The translations under genes were made by a program, and so were the position numbers. A DNA stretch of 17,237 nucleotides from DUOJ01 sp041676265 (GTDB taxonomy: Bacteria; Spirochaetota; Spirochaetia; Sphaerochaetales; Sphaerochaetaceae). The notes beneath the pieces were generated by a model, which worked only from the letters and a program-made list of their open reading frames with translations, had not been told where the DNA came from and made no database searches. This document shows positions 6,465 through 13,792 of the stretch, in pieces (position 1 is the stretch's first letter; each line of letters begins with the position of its first letter). The stretch covers positions 1-17,237 of the forward strand of contig JBAYSE010000023.1 of assembly GCA_041676265.1 (NCBI GenBank). The letters run 5' to 3'.

Positions 6465-7430
6465 TTAATTTTTCTGGACCTTCGCCTTTTGAATGTGATC
6501 ACGTTGTTCTAACATCGCAAAGACAATCAGGGAGACGATAAGAAGCATTCCTAATGTAAAGTTAAAGATATTTCCACTGAAGTTGAGCAAAGTAAAACCT
6601 TTCCGCAGTACCCCAATTATTAAGGCTCCAATAAGAGTTCCGAACACACTCCCTACTCCTCCCATTGTCGAAGTACCGCCCAAAACAACGGCCGTAATAA
6701 CCTGCAAGTTTAAACCATCACCCATACTCGTTCTGGCAGCAGATAAGCGTCCAAGATAGACCATGGCTGCAAAACCGCTCATTACGCCACTTAGAGCATA
6801 ACTAATGAATATTGAGTTCTTTGTGTTTATGCCTGAAAAAATTAATGAAGATTCGTTAAACCCTATTCCCTTGAGAGTCCTTCCCATCCGACCCCTACTG
6901 TAGGCAATATGATAAAAAGCAAACAAGATTAGCAAATAAATGAAGCTAATAGGGATAAAACCAAAAATTTCATATGTGAATACCTTTTTAAAAATGTCTG
7001 GAAATCCAGTGAAAGAGTCTGTCCCTGCAATGATAAAGGAAATTCCTCTAAACAAGTTCATTGTTGCTAATGTGGCTATGATAGGAGGGATTTTCGTTTT
7101 TACGATTACCAGACCATTAAAAATCCCACAAGCCGTACCAACTAATAGGGCTACGATAATGGAAAAAAACAAATTACCGGTAGTGGCAAAAACTGAACCA
7201 AATGAGATTCCACTTAATTGCATAATGTAACCAACCGAGAGGTCAATTCCTCCTGTGGTAATAACAAAAGTCATAGCTAAAGCCATTATTCCGATTTCGC
7301 CAATGATTGCTGTTACATCAAACATAACTTCAGGGTAAAAAAACACCGGTTCCAAAATACCGAAAACAATAATTAAAAGGATTAAAACTAAGAACAAAAT
7401 AGATTGGTAATTAAAAATCAGTTTCTTCAT
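6465..7430 (-). CDS. rhaQ: Sugar (rhamnose) ABC transporter permease, second subunit
   Basis: Inner-membrane permease of the CUT2/BPD_transp_2 family, one of two non-identical subunits forming the channel of the importer. The 321 residues show about nine to ten hydrophobic segments. The family hallmark loop is clear as GGTSTMGGVGSVFGTLIGAL (about 253-272), as is TTGGIDLSVGYIMQLSG (about 58-74), the periplasmic-facing motif of RbsC-like permeases. The ATG follows the stop of the preceding permease gene with a 1-nt gap, and AGAGG lies about 9 nt upstream, so translation is probably coupled. It is the last gene of the operon. Rhamnose specificity rests on the operon (rhaA, rhaM) and on the order binding protein, ATPase, permease, permease, the same as rhaSTPQ of Rhizobium. 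The symbol is by position, not by a diagnostic residue. Confidence 0.8.
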   Translation of the reverse strand: MKKLIFNYQSILFLVLILLIIVFGILEPVFFYPEVMFDVTAIIGEIGIMALAMTFVITTGGIDLSVGYIMQLSGISFGSVFATTGNLFFSIIVALLVGTACGIFNGLVIVKTKIPPIIATLATMNLFRGISFIIAGTDSFTGFPDIFKKVFTYEIFGFIPISFIYLLILFAFYHIAYSRGRMGRTLKGIGFNESSLIFSGINTKNSIFISYALSGVMSGFAAMVYLGRLSAARTSMGDGLNLQVITAVVLGGTSTMGGVGSVFGTLIGALIIGVLRKGFTLLNFSGNIFNFTLGMLLIVSLIVFAMLEQRDHIQKAKVQKN

Positions 7431-7431
7431 G

Positions 7432-8421
7432 TCATTTAGCCTCTCTTATCCCTAGTTTTTTAATTTTCCTGTCAATGGATTGCTTCATCTTATTAAAATC
7501 GGTAACGGTAATGTATACAGCAATCAGGATGACTACTCCTTGGAGGGCAAACTGATAGTAATCTTGGAATCCTAGGTAAATCATGGTAATGCTCAGTAGA
7601 TAAACTAAGAAGGCTCCAAATGTTGAACCCAATAATTTACCACTTCCCCCCATAATGTTCATCCCCCCAACAACGGCAGAAGCAATGAAGACCATCTCTC
7701 TCCCTTGAAATGTTGAGGGCATTATTTCATTGTTGGTAGTTGCTTTTAAAATACCAGCAACACCCAGTAACAATCCTTCAACTACGAACATCTTAAGGAC
7801 GGTTGTATCCGGATTTATTCCCGAATAGATAGCTGCTTGCCGGTTACCACCCACTGCATACAAACTCTTACCAAACCGGGTGTACCTCATAATAAAAATC
7901 ATAAAAGCCGTTATAATAACAGCCACTACAAAAATGTAGGGTATAATATTGAAAAAACTTCCCCTTCCAAACCACGTAAAACTAGCGCTCAAATTCTCAA
8001 CCCAACCTGAATTCGGTAGGAAGGTTGCATAAAAGCCTAGGTGAACCATATTCATTGCCAAAGTGACAACTAGCGACGGGATTTTGAAATAAACTGTAAT
8101 CGCCCCGTTGAGGAAAGCTAAAAGCCCACCCGTCAAAATAGCTAACGTGATATAGATATAGAAAGGAACACCTGCTTTTGATAAGTATCCGGCGACAAAA
8201 GCGACGAACCCCATGATTGTTCCCGCTGAGATATCAATATTTCCCGTCACAATAACCAGCGATAATGCAATTGACCCAATCATGATAGGACTGATATCTA
8301 GCATTAAACTAAAGACTCCGTTCCGACTATCAAAGTTGGTTGTAATAGATAAAAAAATCATAAATACAACTACTATTAAGCCCAGAACACTCTCCCTAGT
8401 GACAAAGTTTTTACTTTTCAT
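7432..8421 (-). CDS. rhaP: Sugar (rhamnose) ABC transporter permease, first subunit
   Basis: CUT2-family inner-membrane permease, partner of the following permease. In 329 residues it carries the matching hallmarks: VTGNIDISAGTIMGFVAF near 58-75 and VVGGMNIMGGSGKLLGSTFG near 250-270. Multiple hydrophobic segments cover most of the length, and the positively charged C-terminal tail (MKQSIDRKIKKLGIREAK) should be cytoplasmic. It starts 15 nt after the ATPase stop with a weak ribosome site (GGGTAG) and is followed after 1 nt by the second permease. The rhamnose assignment comes from the operon; a general ribose/xylose/AI-2-type permease cannot be excluded from this sequence alone. Confidence 0.8.
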   Translation of the reverse strand: MKSKNFVTRESVLGLIVVVFMIFLSITTNFDSRNGVFSLMLDISPIMIGSIALSLVIVTGNIDISAGTIMGFVAFVAGYLSKAGVPFYIYITLAILTGGLLAFLNGAITVYFKIPSLVVTLAMNMVHLGFYATFLPNSGWVENLSASFTWFGRGSFFNIIPYIFVVAVIITAFMIFIMRYTRFGKSLYAVGGNRQAAIYSGINPDTTVLKMFVVEGLLLGVAGILKATTNNEIMPSTFQGREMVFIASAVVGGMNIMGGSGKLLGSTFGAFLVYLLSITMIYLGFQDYYQFALQGVVILIAVYITVTDFNKMKQSIDRKIKKLGIREAK

Positions 8422-8436
8422 CTTTTCTACCCTACC

Positions 8437-9960
8437 CTAAAGTGCCATCTCTAATATTTTTGCCTGAGTGCATTCTGAGCGCATCAATTCTCCTTGTTTA
8501 CGCCCATCTTTCATTACTAGGACTCTGTCACTCATGCCTAAAATTTCAGGAAGATCACTCGAAATCATAATGATTGATTTACCTGACGCGGCTAAGTTAC
8601 TTATGATACGGTGTATCTCGCTCTTAGCTCCAACGTCGACACCCCTAGTGGGCTCATCTAAAATGAGGATTTGCGGTTCAGTTGCTAAGGCTTTGGAAAC
8701 TGATACTTTTTGCTGGTTTCCCCCCGATAAGTTCATAACTCTTGTTTCATGACTGGGGGTTTTAACTGATAGTTTTTTAATGTATTCAGTACCGACAGAT
8801 TTAGATTTTTTACGGTCAATCAAACCAAACGCCTTAGAGAGTTTAGGCAATAATGGAAAACAGATATTCTCTTCGACATTCATCGGGATTACAAGACCGT
8901 ATTTTTGTCTATCCTCTGACACATAGGCTATCCCCTGTTCCATTGCCTCCCGGTATTTGTCAAGTTTTATTGCTTTGCCATTGACCCTAACTTCTCCGTT
9001 ATCAGGTTTCCTCAGTCCACAAAGGGCCAGTGCCATTTCGGTTCTACCAGCGCCTGCCAAACCGGAAATCCCTAAAATCTCGCCCTCTCGGAGAACAAAA
9101 TCGATATCTTCAATCTCTCCATAACGGGTCAACCCTTTAACTTCTAAGACAATGTCGCCAATCTCAACCTCTTCTTTGGGATAAAGATTCTCCAAAGTAC
9201 GTCCAATCATCCATGATACCAACTGGTCTCGCTTTACGTTGACAACCTGTTCCGTTTGAACACTTAAACCATCTCGAATAACGGTTACCCTGTCGGCAAT
9301 TTGGAATATCTCATCTAAGCGATGGCTTATGTAAAGCATTGATACTCCCTCCCCTTTCAACCTTGCAATAGTTTCAAAAAGGGTGTCGACTTCTTTGTTA
9401 GACAGGGCAGCCGTAGGTTCGTCTAAAATCAAGATTTGACTCTCATGTGTTAAGGCTTTGGCAATTTCAACCATTTGTTTGGTGGCTACGCCTAAATTAG
9501 AAATATGCTCATCCAAATTTATTTTCATTCCAAGACGCTCAAAAACCTGCTGTGCTTTTTTCCGCATTGCCGGGTAATCAAGTATCTTAAAACGATTGCC
9601 TATTAAAGGTTTAACAATCTCATGGCCCATAAAAATATTTTCTAAGACTGTTAAATCTTGGAACAGACTTGTTTCTTGGAAAATTATTGCAATTCCTTTG
9701 GAGTAAGCCTCATCAGGTTTGTAAATTTTGACCTCTTCACCATTCAAATACATATCGCCTTCATCGGCATGATATACTCCGGTGATAATCTTCATTAAGG
9801 TTGATTTACCGGCCCCATTCTCACCACAAACCGCATGAATTTCCCCTCTCTTAAGTTCAATAGACATATTAGAAAGCGCTTGTACCCCTGGAAAACTCTT
9901 ACTAATATTCTCAAGAGATAAAATTACATCATCGCCTGTTTTTTTGACACTGTTATTCAT
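8437..9960 (-). CDS. rhaT: Sugar (rhamnose) ABC transporter ATP-binding protein, two fused ATPase domains
   Basis: Cytoplasmic energising subunit of a CUT2 importer (RbsA/MglA type), 507 residues with two ABC domains. Domain 1: Walker A GENGAGKST (46-54), Q-loop FQETSLF (Gln95), a weakened signature NLGVATKQ (155-162) and Walker B ILILDEPTAAL with Asp180. Domain 2: a degenerate P-loop GLAGAGRTE (300-308) without the Lys, an intact signature LSGGNQQ (411-417) and ILILDEPTRGVDVG with Asp435. This asymmetry, with one complete composite ATP site, is normal for the family. The gene is separated from the binding-protein gene by 71 nt holding two overlapping hairpins, and its ATG has only a weak GTGGG ribosome site lying in one of the stems, which suggests separate control of its translation. 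Note that this RhaT (Rhizobium naming) is not the E. coli RhaT symporter. Confidence 0.85.
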   Translation of the reverse strand: MNNSVKKTGDDVILSLENISKSFPGVQALSNMSIELKRGEIHAVCGENGAGKSTLMKIITGVYHADEGDMYLNGEEVKIYKPDEAYSKGIAIIFQETSLFQDLTVLENIFMGHEIVKPLIGNRFKILDYPAMRKKAQQVFERLGMKINLDEHISNLGVATKQMVEIAKALTHESQILILDEPTAALSNKEVDTLFETIARLKGEGVSMLYISHRLDEIFQIADRVTVIRDGLSVQTEQVVNVKRDQLVSWMIGRTLENLYPKEEVEIGDIVLEVKGLTRYGEIEDIDFVLREGEILGISGLAGAGRTEMALALCGLRKPDNGEVRVNGKAIKLDKYREAMEQGIAYVSEDRQKYGLVIPMNVEENICFPLLPKLSKAFGLIDRKKSKSVGTEYIKKLSVKTPSHETRVMNLSGGNQQKVSVSKALATEPQILILDEPTRGVDVGAKSEIHRIISNLAASGKSIIMISSDLPEILGMSDRVLVMKDGRKQGELMRSECTQAKILEMAL

Positions 9961-9972
9961 CTATTTATTTTC

Positions 9973-10010
9973 CCACTCTTTATGAGTGGAGGAGAGAAAC
10001 TCTCCTCCAC
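9973..10010 (-). promoter_or_regulatory. Two overlapping, mutually exclusive hairpins between binding-protein and ATPase genes
   Basis: Hairpin A is a perfect 11-bp stem with a 3-nt loop: arms 9986-9996 and 10000-10010 (GTGGAGGAGAG pairing with CTCTCCTCCAC). Hairpin B is a 6-bp stem with a 5-nt loop: arms 9973-9978 and 9984-9989 (CCACTC with GAGTGG). They share bases 9986-9989, so both cannot form fully at once. On the mRNA, A lies promoter-proximal and B next to the ATPase start, burying its only Shine-Dalgarno-like GTGG. Likely roles are protecting the binding-protein mRNA 3' end and lowering expression of the genes downstream. Confidence 0.65.
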
Positions 10011-10031
10011 ATCGTAATTTCAATAGAAATT

Positions 10032-11183
10032 CTATTTTAAGAATCCGCTCATTCCACTGTCAGCATTGGGATAGCCACGGAAAGCATCAATGTTTTTGAG
10101 GTTCCAAACAATTGGTTCACCTAAAATGATTACATTGTCAGCCAAAATTTTATGCCCACCGCTGGGGTATTTTACTAAAGTTGAAGTGTCCATAAAGCTA
10201 GGAGCCATAGTAGTCCCGCTTAGAGGTGAAACATAACTTCCCGAAGGATTCTTGCCTTCCAGGACATCAAGAGCGACATGCAGTGTTAGATAACCGAGAT
10301 CGAAAGGCTGCCAGAGTACAACAGCAGACATTTTACCCTCTTCCATATCTGAGCGTGAAGCTTCAGGCACAGAGACTCCGACAATTTTGATATCGCCGGT
10401 AATATTCAACTGGTCACGTGCAGATGAAACGGCAGGAACAGTATTTGAGGATAAAGCAATAATACCCTTAATGTTTTTGTTTGCTGAGAGAAGAGATTTA
10501 ATCTTTTCATCAGCGGTTCCTTGGTCATTACCGGCATAAACAATCTGCTGAGGTGCTGACATTAAATTGATATGTTTGTAATCTCCATCTTTCTTTGCAT
10601 TGTACTCATCAATAATAGCGTAAAGCCAAGCGTTTTGGTTAGGTGAATCATTAGTAGTAGAAACAAGAGCCACAGTAGCTTTGTTATTAGCAGTATAATT
10701 GCTCAAGTCACCAGCCAACCCCTTCAATAGAGATATAGCAATCTGATCACTCTCAGCTTGGTTTACAAAGTAATCTCTGGCGTCAACGTTCACGTCGGCG
10801 TCCCAAGTAATTACCTTTATTCCCCTATCTCTAGCCTTTTTGAGGGTGTCAGCATAGCTTTCTGGGTCAAGAGCAGACACTAATATAGCATCATAACGCT
10901 TGTCGATGAAACTTTGGATATAGTTCTTCTGGTTTGCAGAAGAAGTTTGTGCCATAGTATCACCAATCCAGTCAAATTGAATTTTCCCACCTAAATCTTT
11001 CTCGGCTTGGCGGAATCCTCTTTCACAAGCAATAAAGTAGTCTTCAGCGATAAACTTAGGAATAACACCCACTTTATAAACTTTCTCCCCACCAGACTTA
11101 GCCTCAGCACCACCACCTGCGAATAGGGCCAGTGAGCTGACGACCACAACCAAAATTAGTGAAAGCAGAATTTTCTTTTTCAT
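10032..11183 (-). CDS. rhaS: Periplasmic sugar (rhamnose) ABC transporter substrate-binding protein
   Basis: Exported type I periplasmic binding protein (Peripla_BP_4, RbsB/LsrB/RhaS group) that captures the sugar for the importer. The N-terminus MKKKILLSLILVVVVSSLAL is a Sec signal peptide ending in FAGGGAEA with no lipobox cysteine, so the mature protein is probably soluble. The mature part opens with YKVGVIPKF, followed by the RYDAILVSALDPES loop and VITWDADV of the two-lobed fold, then IVGVSVPEASRSDMEEGKM and a C-terminal lobe. I place the start at 11183 because GGAGGAGG lies 6-7 nt upstream; the longer frame to 11222 lacks a ribosome site and would put charged residues in front of the signal peptide. 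Length is 383. It starts 43 nt after the UroD-like gene. The symbol follows Rhizobium RhaS, which differs from the E. coli regulator of that name. Rhamnose as ligand is inferred from the operon. Confidence 0.85.
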   Translation of the reverse strand: MKKKILLSLILVVVVSSLALFAGGGAEAKSGGEKVYKVGVIPKFIAEDYFIACERGFRQAEKDLGGKIQFDWIGDTMAQTSSANQKNYIQSFIDKRYDAILVSALDPESYADTLKKARDRGIKVITWDADVNVDARDYFVNQAESDQIAISLLKGLAGDLSNYTANNKATVALVSTTNDSPNQNAWLYAIIDEYNAKKDGDYKHINLMSAPQQIVYAGNDQGTADEKIKSLLSANKNIKGIIALSSNTVPAVSSARDQLNITGDIKIVGVSVPEASRSDMEEGKMSAVVLWQPFDLGYLTLHVALDVLEGKNPSGSYVSPLSGTTMAPSFMDTSTLVKYPSGGHKILADNVIILGEPIVWNLKNIDAFRGYPNADSGMSGFLK

Positions 11184-11226
11184 AAAATCCTCCTCCTTGA
11201 TATTTACGGAGCTACGCTCCATTTTT

Positions 11227-12315
11227 TCATTCTTTAAAAAGTGAGCACATAAACTCTACGGTTTCAGGCTCAACATCAGCTTGGATAATATGGGCTGGAG
11301 CCATTAGGTAGCCTCCATCTTTGCCCATAATGTTTTTACGCCTCTCAATCTCCTCTTTAATCGCTTCAAAATTGCCTGATGGGAGTAACTCCTGTTGGTC
11401 TATCCCACCAAAAAAATTAATTCTGCCGGCATACTTATCCATCAATTCCTGAGGATCGGAACCGGGAACGTTAGGTTGTACCGGGTTATAAATATCGACT
11501 CCTATTTCAATAAAATCATCAATGAGGGGAGCAACAGCTCCATCCGAATGGAAAATAACCAGCAAATCGGGATTAGCGCCCTTCATTTTCTTAATCATCC
11601 TTTCGTAGCGGAATTTAAAATGTTCGCGCCACATATCGGGTGAAATTAACATCGATATTTGAGTTCCCAAATCTTCTCCCAACCAGATGGCATCAACACC
11701 TAAATCGATTAAAGAAAGTGCTAAACCAGTTGTCCATTCTTCGACCATGTCATTTAATTTTGCAATCCAAGGAGACCCCATAGCTAATTCAATTAGATAT
11801 TTTTCCATTCCAACTAAATGCCAGGCAAGTTCAAAGAGAGAAAGTTCCACATCACCAATTACAAAGTACTCTTTACCAAAGCGCTTAATATCGCGCTTGG
11901 CATCTTCAAAACGCCCTTTAGCATAGGCGTCTGGGAAATTATACTTAGCAAGATCTTCTTCAGTTTCAACATCTTTCAAGGGGCACTCTACCACCTCTAC
12001 ATAGAGGGATGTTGGCCTCATCTTCATTCCAAACTCATTTAATGCTGTTCCGTCAGGGAATTCCTTGGCTTTAAAATCTTCTGCAACAGAACCTCCTACG
12101 ACGACACAATCACTCCCCATCTTTGTGCGTATAGCATTCGCAGAGATGCGGTAGGTCAAATCCTCATAGTAAGAGAGGGTATACTCTGCTTCCATATTAT
12201 ATTTAGCAGCAAAGTAATCTGTTAAGGAACGACACAAGTCAAACTGGAGGGGAATCTTATCGGCTTTACCGGGTAATTTCCCGAAAGTTCTTAATACTCT
12301 TTCTTTAGACGTCAT
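11227..12315 (-). CDS. Uroporphyrinogen decarboxylase-superfamily protein of unknown function in the rhamnose operon
   Basis: A 362-residue protein of the UroD/MtaA/CmuA TIM-barrel superfamily. Seen: the opening MTSKERVLRTFGKLPGKADK, which is how these sugar-operon UroD-like proteins usually begin; LGVDAIWLGEDLGTQISMLI (about 205-224); FHSDGAVAPLIDDFIEIGVD (about 255-274); NPVQPN; FFGGIDQQELLP and a C-terminal GGYLMAPAHIIQADV. It lacks the RQAGR motif of true haem-pathway UroD, and the His-x-Cys zinc ligand set of corrinoid methyltransferases is replaced by His256-Ser-Asp258-Gly, so neither porphyrin decarboxylation nor MtaA/CmuA-type methyl transfer is supported. It sits between rhaM (9-nt gap, AGGAG ribosome site) and the binding-protein gene, so it should be made whenever rhamnose is used. 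No companion corrinoid protein is present in the window. Its substrate is unknown. Confidence 0.75.
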   Translation of the reverse strand: MTSKERVLRTFGKLPGKADKIPLQFDLCRSLTDYFAAKYNMEAEYTLSYYEDLTYRISANAIRTKMGSDCVVVGGSVAEDFKAKEFPDGTALNEFGMKMRPTSLYVEVVECPLKDVETEEDLAKYNFPDAYAKGRFEDAKRDIKRFGKEYFVIGDVELSLFELAWHLVGMEKYLIELAMGSPWIAKLNDMVEEWTTGLALSLIDLGVDAIWLGEDLGTQISMLISPDMWREHFKFRYERMIKKMKGANPDLLVIFHSDGAVAPLIDDFIEIGVDIYNPVQPNVPGSDPQELMDKYAGRINFFGGIDQQELLPSGNFEAIKEEIERRKNIMGKDGGYLMAPAHIIQADVEPETVEFMCSLFKE

Positions 12316-12324
12316 GCTCTTCTC

Positions 12325-12639
12325 CTAATCCATGTGGAACATTTCAACTAAATCGATAGATACCGGAGAACCATCAGCGTTTGTCTCCATAATATCTCCC
12401 ATATAATCCCACCACTTCTGCACGATAGCTTTTAATGGTAAGTCGTCAGAGGTATGGTGGTCTTTTAACATTTGGAAAGCGAAAAGAATATTTGTCTCTT
12501 CGTCTAGATAGATTGAATAATTACTTACCCCTGCCTTTTCCAATTCTTCAATCATCTCCGGCCAAATCTTAGCGTGACGTGCTTTATATTCAACTTCAAA
12601 ACCTTCTTTTAATTGCATTTTAAAAGCTTTCCTAATCAT
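12325..12639 (-). CDS. rhaM: L-rhamnose mutarotase
   Basis: Small cytosolic enzyme that interconverts the alpha and beta anomers of L-rhamnose, supplying the form taken by the isomerase. At 104 residues the length equals that of E. coli RhaM, and similarity runs end to end: MIRKAFKMQ at the start, EYKARHAKIWPEM, NYSIYLDEETNILFAF, KWWDYMGDIM and SPVSIDLVEMF at the end. The active-site residues known from E. coli are in place: Tyr18, the catalytic His22, Tyr41 and the Trp76-Trp77 pair. The ATG has AGGAGGAG about 9-10 nt upstream, 34 nt after the aldolase stop. This is the most specific single marker that the operon handles L-rhamnose. Confidence 0.96.
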   Translation of the reverse strand: MIRKAFKMQLKEGFEVEYKARHAKIWPEMIEELEKAGVSNYSIYLDEETNILFAFQMLKDHHTSDDLPLKAIVQKWWDYMGDIMETNADGSPVSIDLVEMFHMD

Positions 12640-12673
12640 GAGATTAACTCCTCCTTTTTTATTCAGCCAAAAA

Positions 12674-13792
12674 TTACTTTGCTAACAGCTTAGACCTGTA
12701 ACTCTCAACCTCCCAGTTTCTAATAAAATTGATCTGATCTTCATCCATGAAACGGGGGCCCCCAAAACTCTCCACAAAAGCGGCGACTTTAAGGGTATCT
12801 AAAAATAGGGTCATAGCTATCTCATTGACGGCAAAAGCACCGGTGTTTTGGACTACCACTATTTTAGGCGGCACTAGGTTTTTAGCCTTGTACTCTTCCA
12901 GCACTTTTAAAATAGCCTCATCGGGGTCAACCGCCGAAAAGAGCGCCTCATCAATCCAGAGAGGGGCAAAGCCACTGTAGACAATATGATCGGGAGTATA
13001 GGCTGAGGAGATTGGATAAAAAGTCTCCCTGTCTCTTAGACGGGCAGCCAGTTCCCTATTCATAACAAAAGGGATCTCCTCGGTACCCTCAAAAAATGTC
13101 GTCAACACTTTTTTAACATTCTCAACTCTTTTTCCATTAACCTTCACAGAATTGAAATTGGGTTTACGTGTCACATACCTCTCAAGCACCTCTATAAGGT
13201 GGTTGTAGATAGCATCAATCTCATCAATCGTATCGGCAGCTACAAAAACACCATGGTTCTGCAGGAAAATAAGATTAGCTTCTCCCGCCTGGCTCTCTCT
13301 ATAAACAGCTTGGGCTTCCCGCACCGTTTTTGCCAAAATATAACCGGGGTTAACTAAAGGAATCCAAATAGAATCGGCAAACAATTTCTCGACAGCTTCT
13401 TTGCCACTTTGTCCACAAGTTACCCCATTTATTAAAGCCGGATGCATGTGAAAGACATAGCGGAACGGGATAATAGCGTGTAGTAAAGCCTCAACACTGG
13501 GTCGGCTCTCCTGCCCATCACAGCGGGCAGCCATCATGTCAGCCAGCACCTCTTTCTCCCTCGCATCCTGTTCCACCGGATATTTTCGGTCCCAGATTTG
13601 GTTAAGCCTAGGGATACTCATCTTGACAAAGCCATCCCTGCTAATTGTCCCTAACGCATGGCCAGAAGCCTTTACATACATCACTTCATCATCTTTTAAG
13701 GAGGTATTACCACCCCCTAATAGGACAAAACGGGCATCCATGCCATACCGCTGAGATGCTACAATTAGTTCATTAACGTCTAGTTTTTCCAT
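12674..13792 (-). CDS. Class II aldolase, probable L-rhamnulose-1-phosphate aldolase (stand-alone RhaE/YuxG N-terminal half)
   Basis: Probably splits L-rhamnulose 1-phosphate to dihydroxyacetone phosphate and L-lactaldehyde. Class II aldolase/adducin features: phosphate-binding GGGNTS (26-31) and KASG (41-44), the catalytic-type Glu in SVEALLHAI (Glu101), zinc-ligand His pair in FHMHPA (His115, His117) and the third His in LQNHG (His180). After the roughly 210-residue core comes a long C-terminal part (SSAYTPDHIVYSG, VQNTGAFAVNE, FIRNWEVESYR) typical of the aldolase half of the bifunctional RhaE/YuxG enzymes. The protein ends at residue 372, where those enzymes continue into a short-chain dehydrogenase. 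It is distinct from the 274-residue E. coli RhaD. Start ATG 13792 overlaps the rhaA stop by one base (TAATG), pointing to coupled translation. Conserved phosphate-binding motifs argue for a phosphorylated substrate, so a kinase is needed. Confidence 0.8.
   Translation of the reverse strand: MEKLDVNELIVASQRYGMDARFVLLGGGNTSLKDDEVMYVKASGHALGTISRDGFVKMSIPRLNQIWDRKYPVEQDAREKEVLADMMAARCDGQESRPSVEALLHAIIPFRYVFHMHPALINGVTCGQSGKEAVEKLFADSIWIPLVNPGYILAKTVREAQAVYRESQAGEANLIFLQNHGVFVAADTIDEIDAIYNHLIEVLERYVTRKPNFNSVKVNGKRVENVKKVLTTFFEGTEEIPFVMNRELAARLRDRETFYPISSAYTPDHIVYSGFAPLWIDEALFSAVDPDEAILKVLEEYKAKNLVPPKIVVVQNTGAFAVNEIAMTLFLDTLKVAAFVESFGGPRFMDEDQINFIRNWEVESYRSKLLAK

Noticed and set aside
6465..8421. 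AT-rich patches in the two permease genes (some 60-base rows near 25% GC) as a sign of horizontal transfer
   Set aside because: Neighbouring rows in the same genes are near 47-48% GC by hand count, and codons for hydrophobic residues explain local AT-richness. No mobile element or boundary repeat is visible.
11184..11222. Longer N-terminus for the binding protein starting at 11222
   Set aside because: It would place 13 mostly polar residues before a clear signal peptide, and the strong GGAGGAGG site lies before the inner ATG.
11227..12315. hemE, true uroporphyrinogen decarboxylase of haem synthesis
   Set aside because: The RQAGR substrate motif is absent and the gene is locked into a sugar operon.
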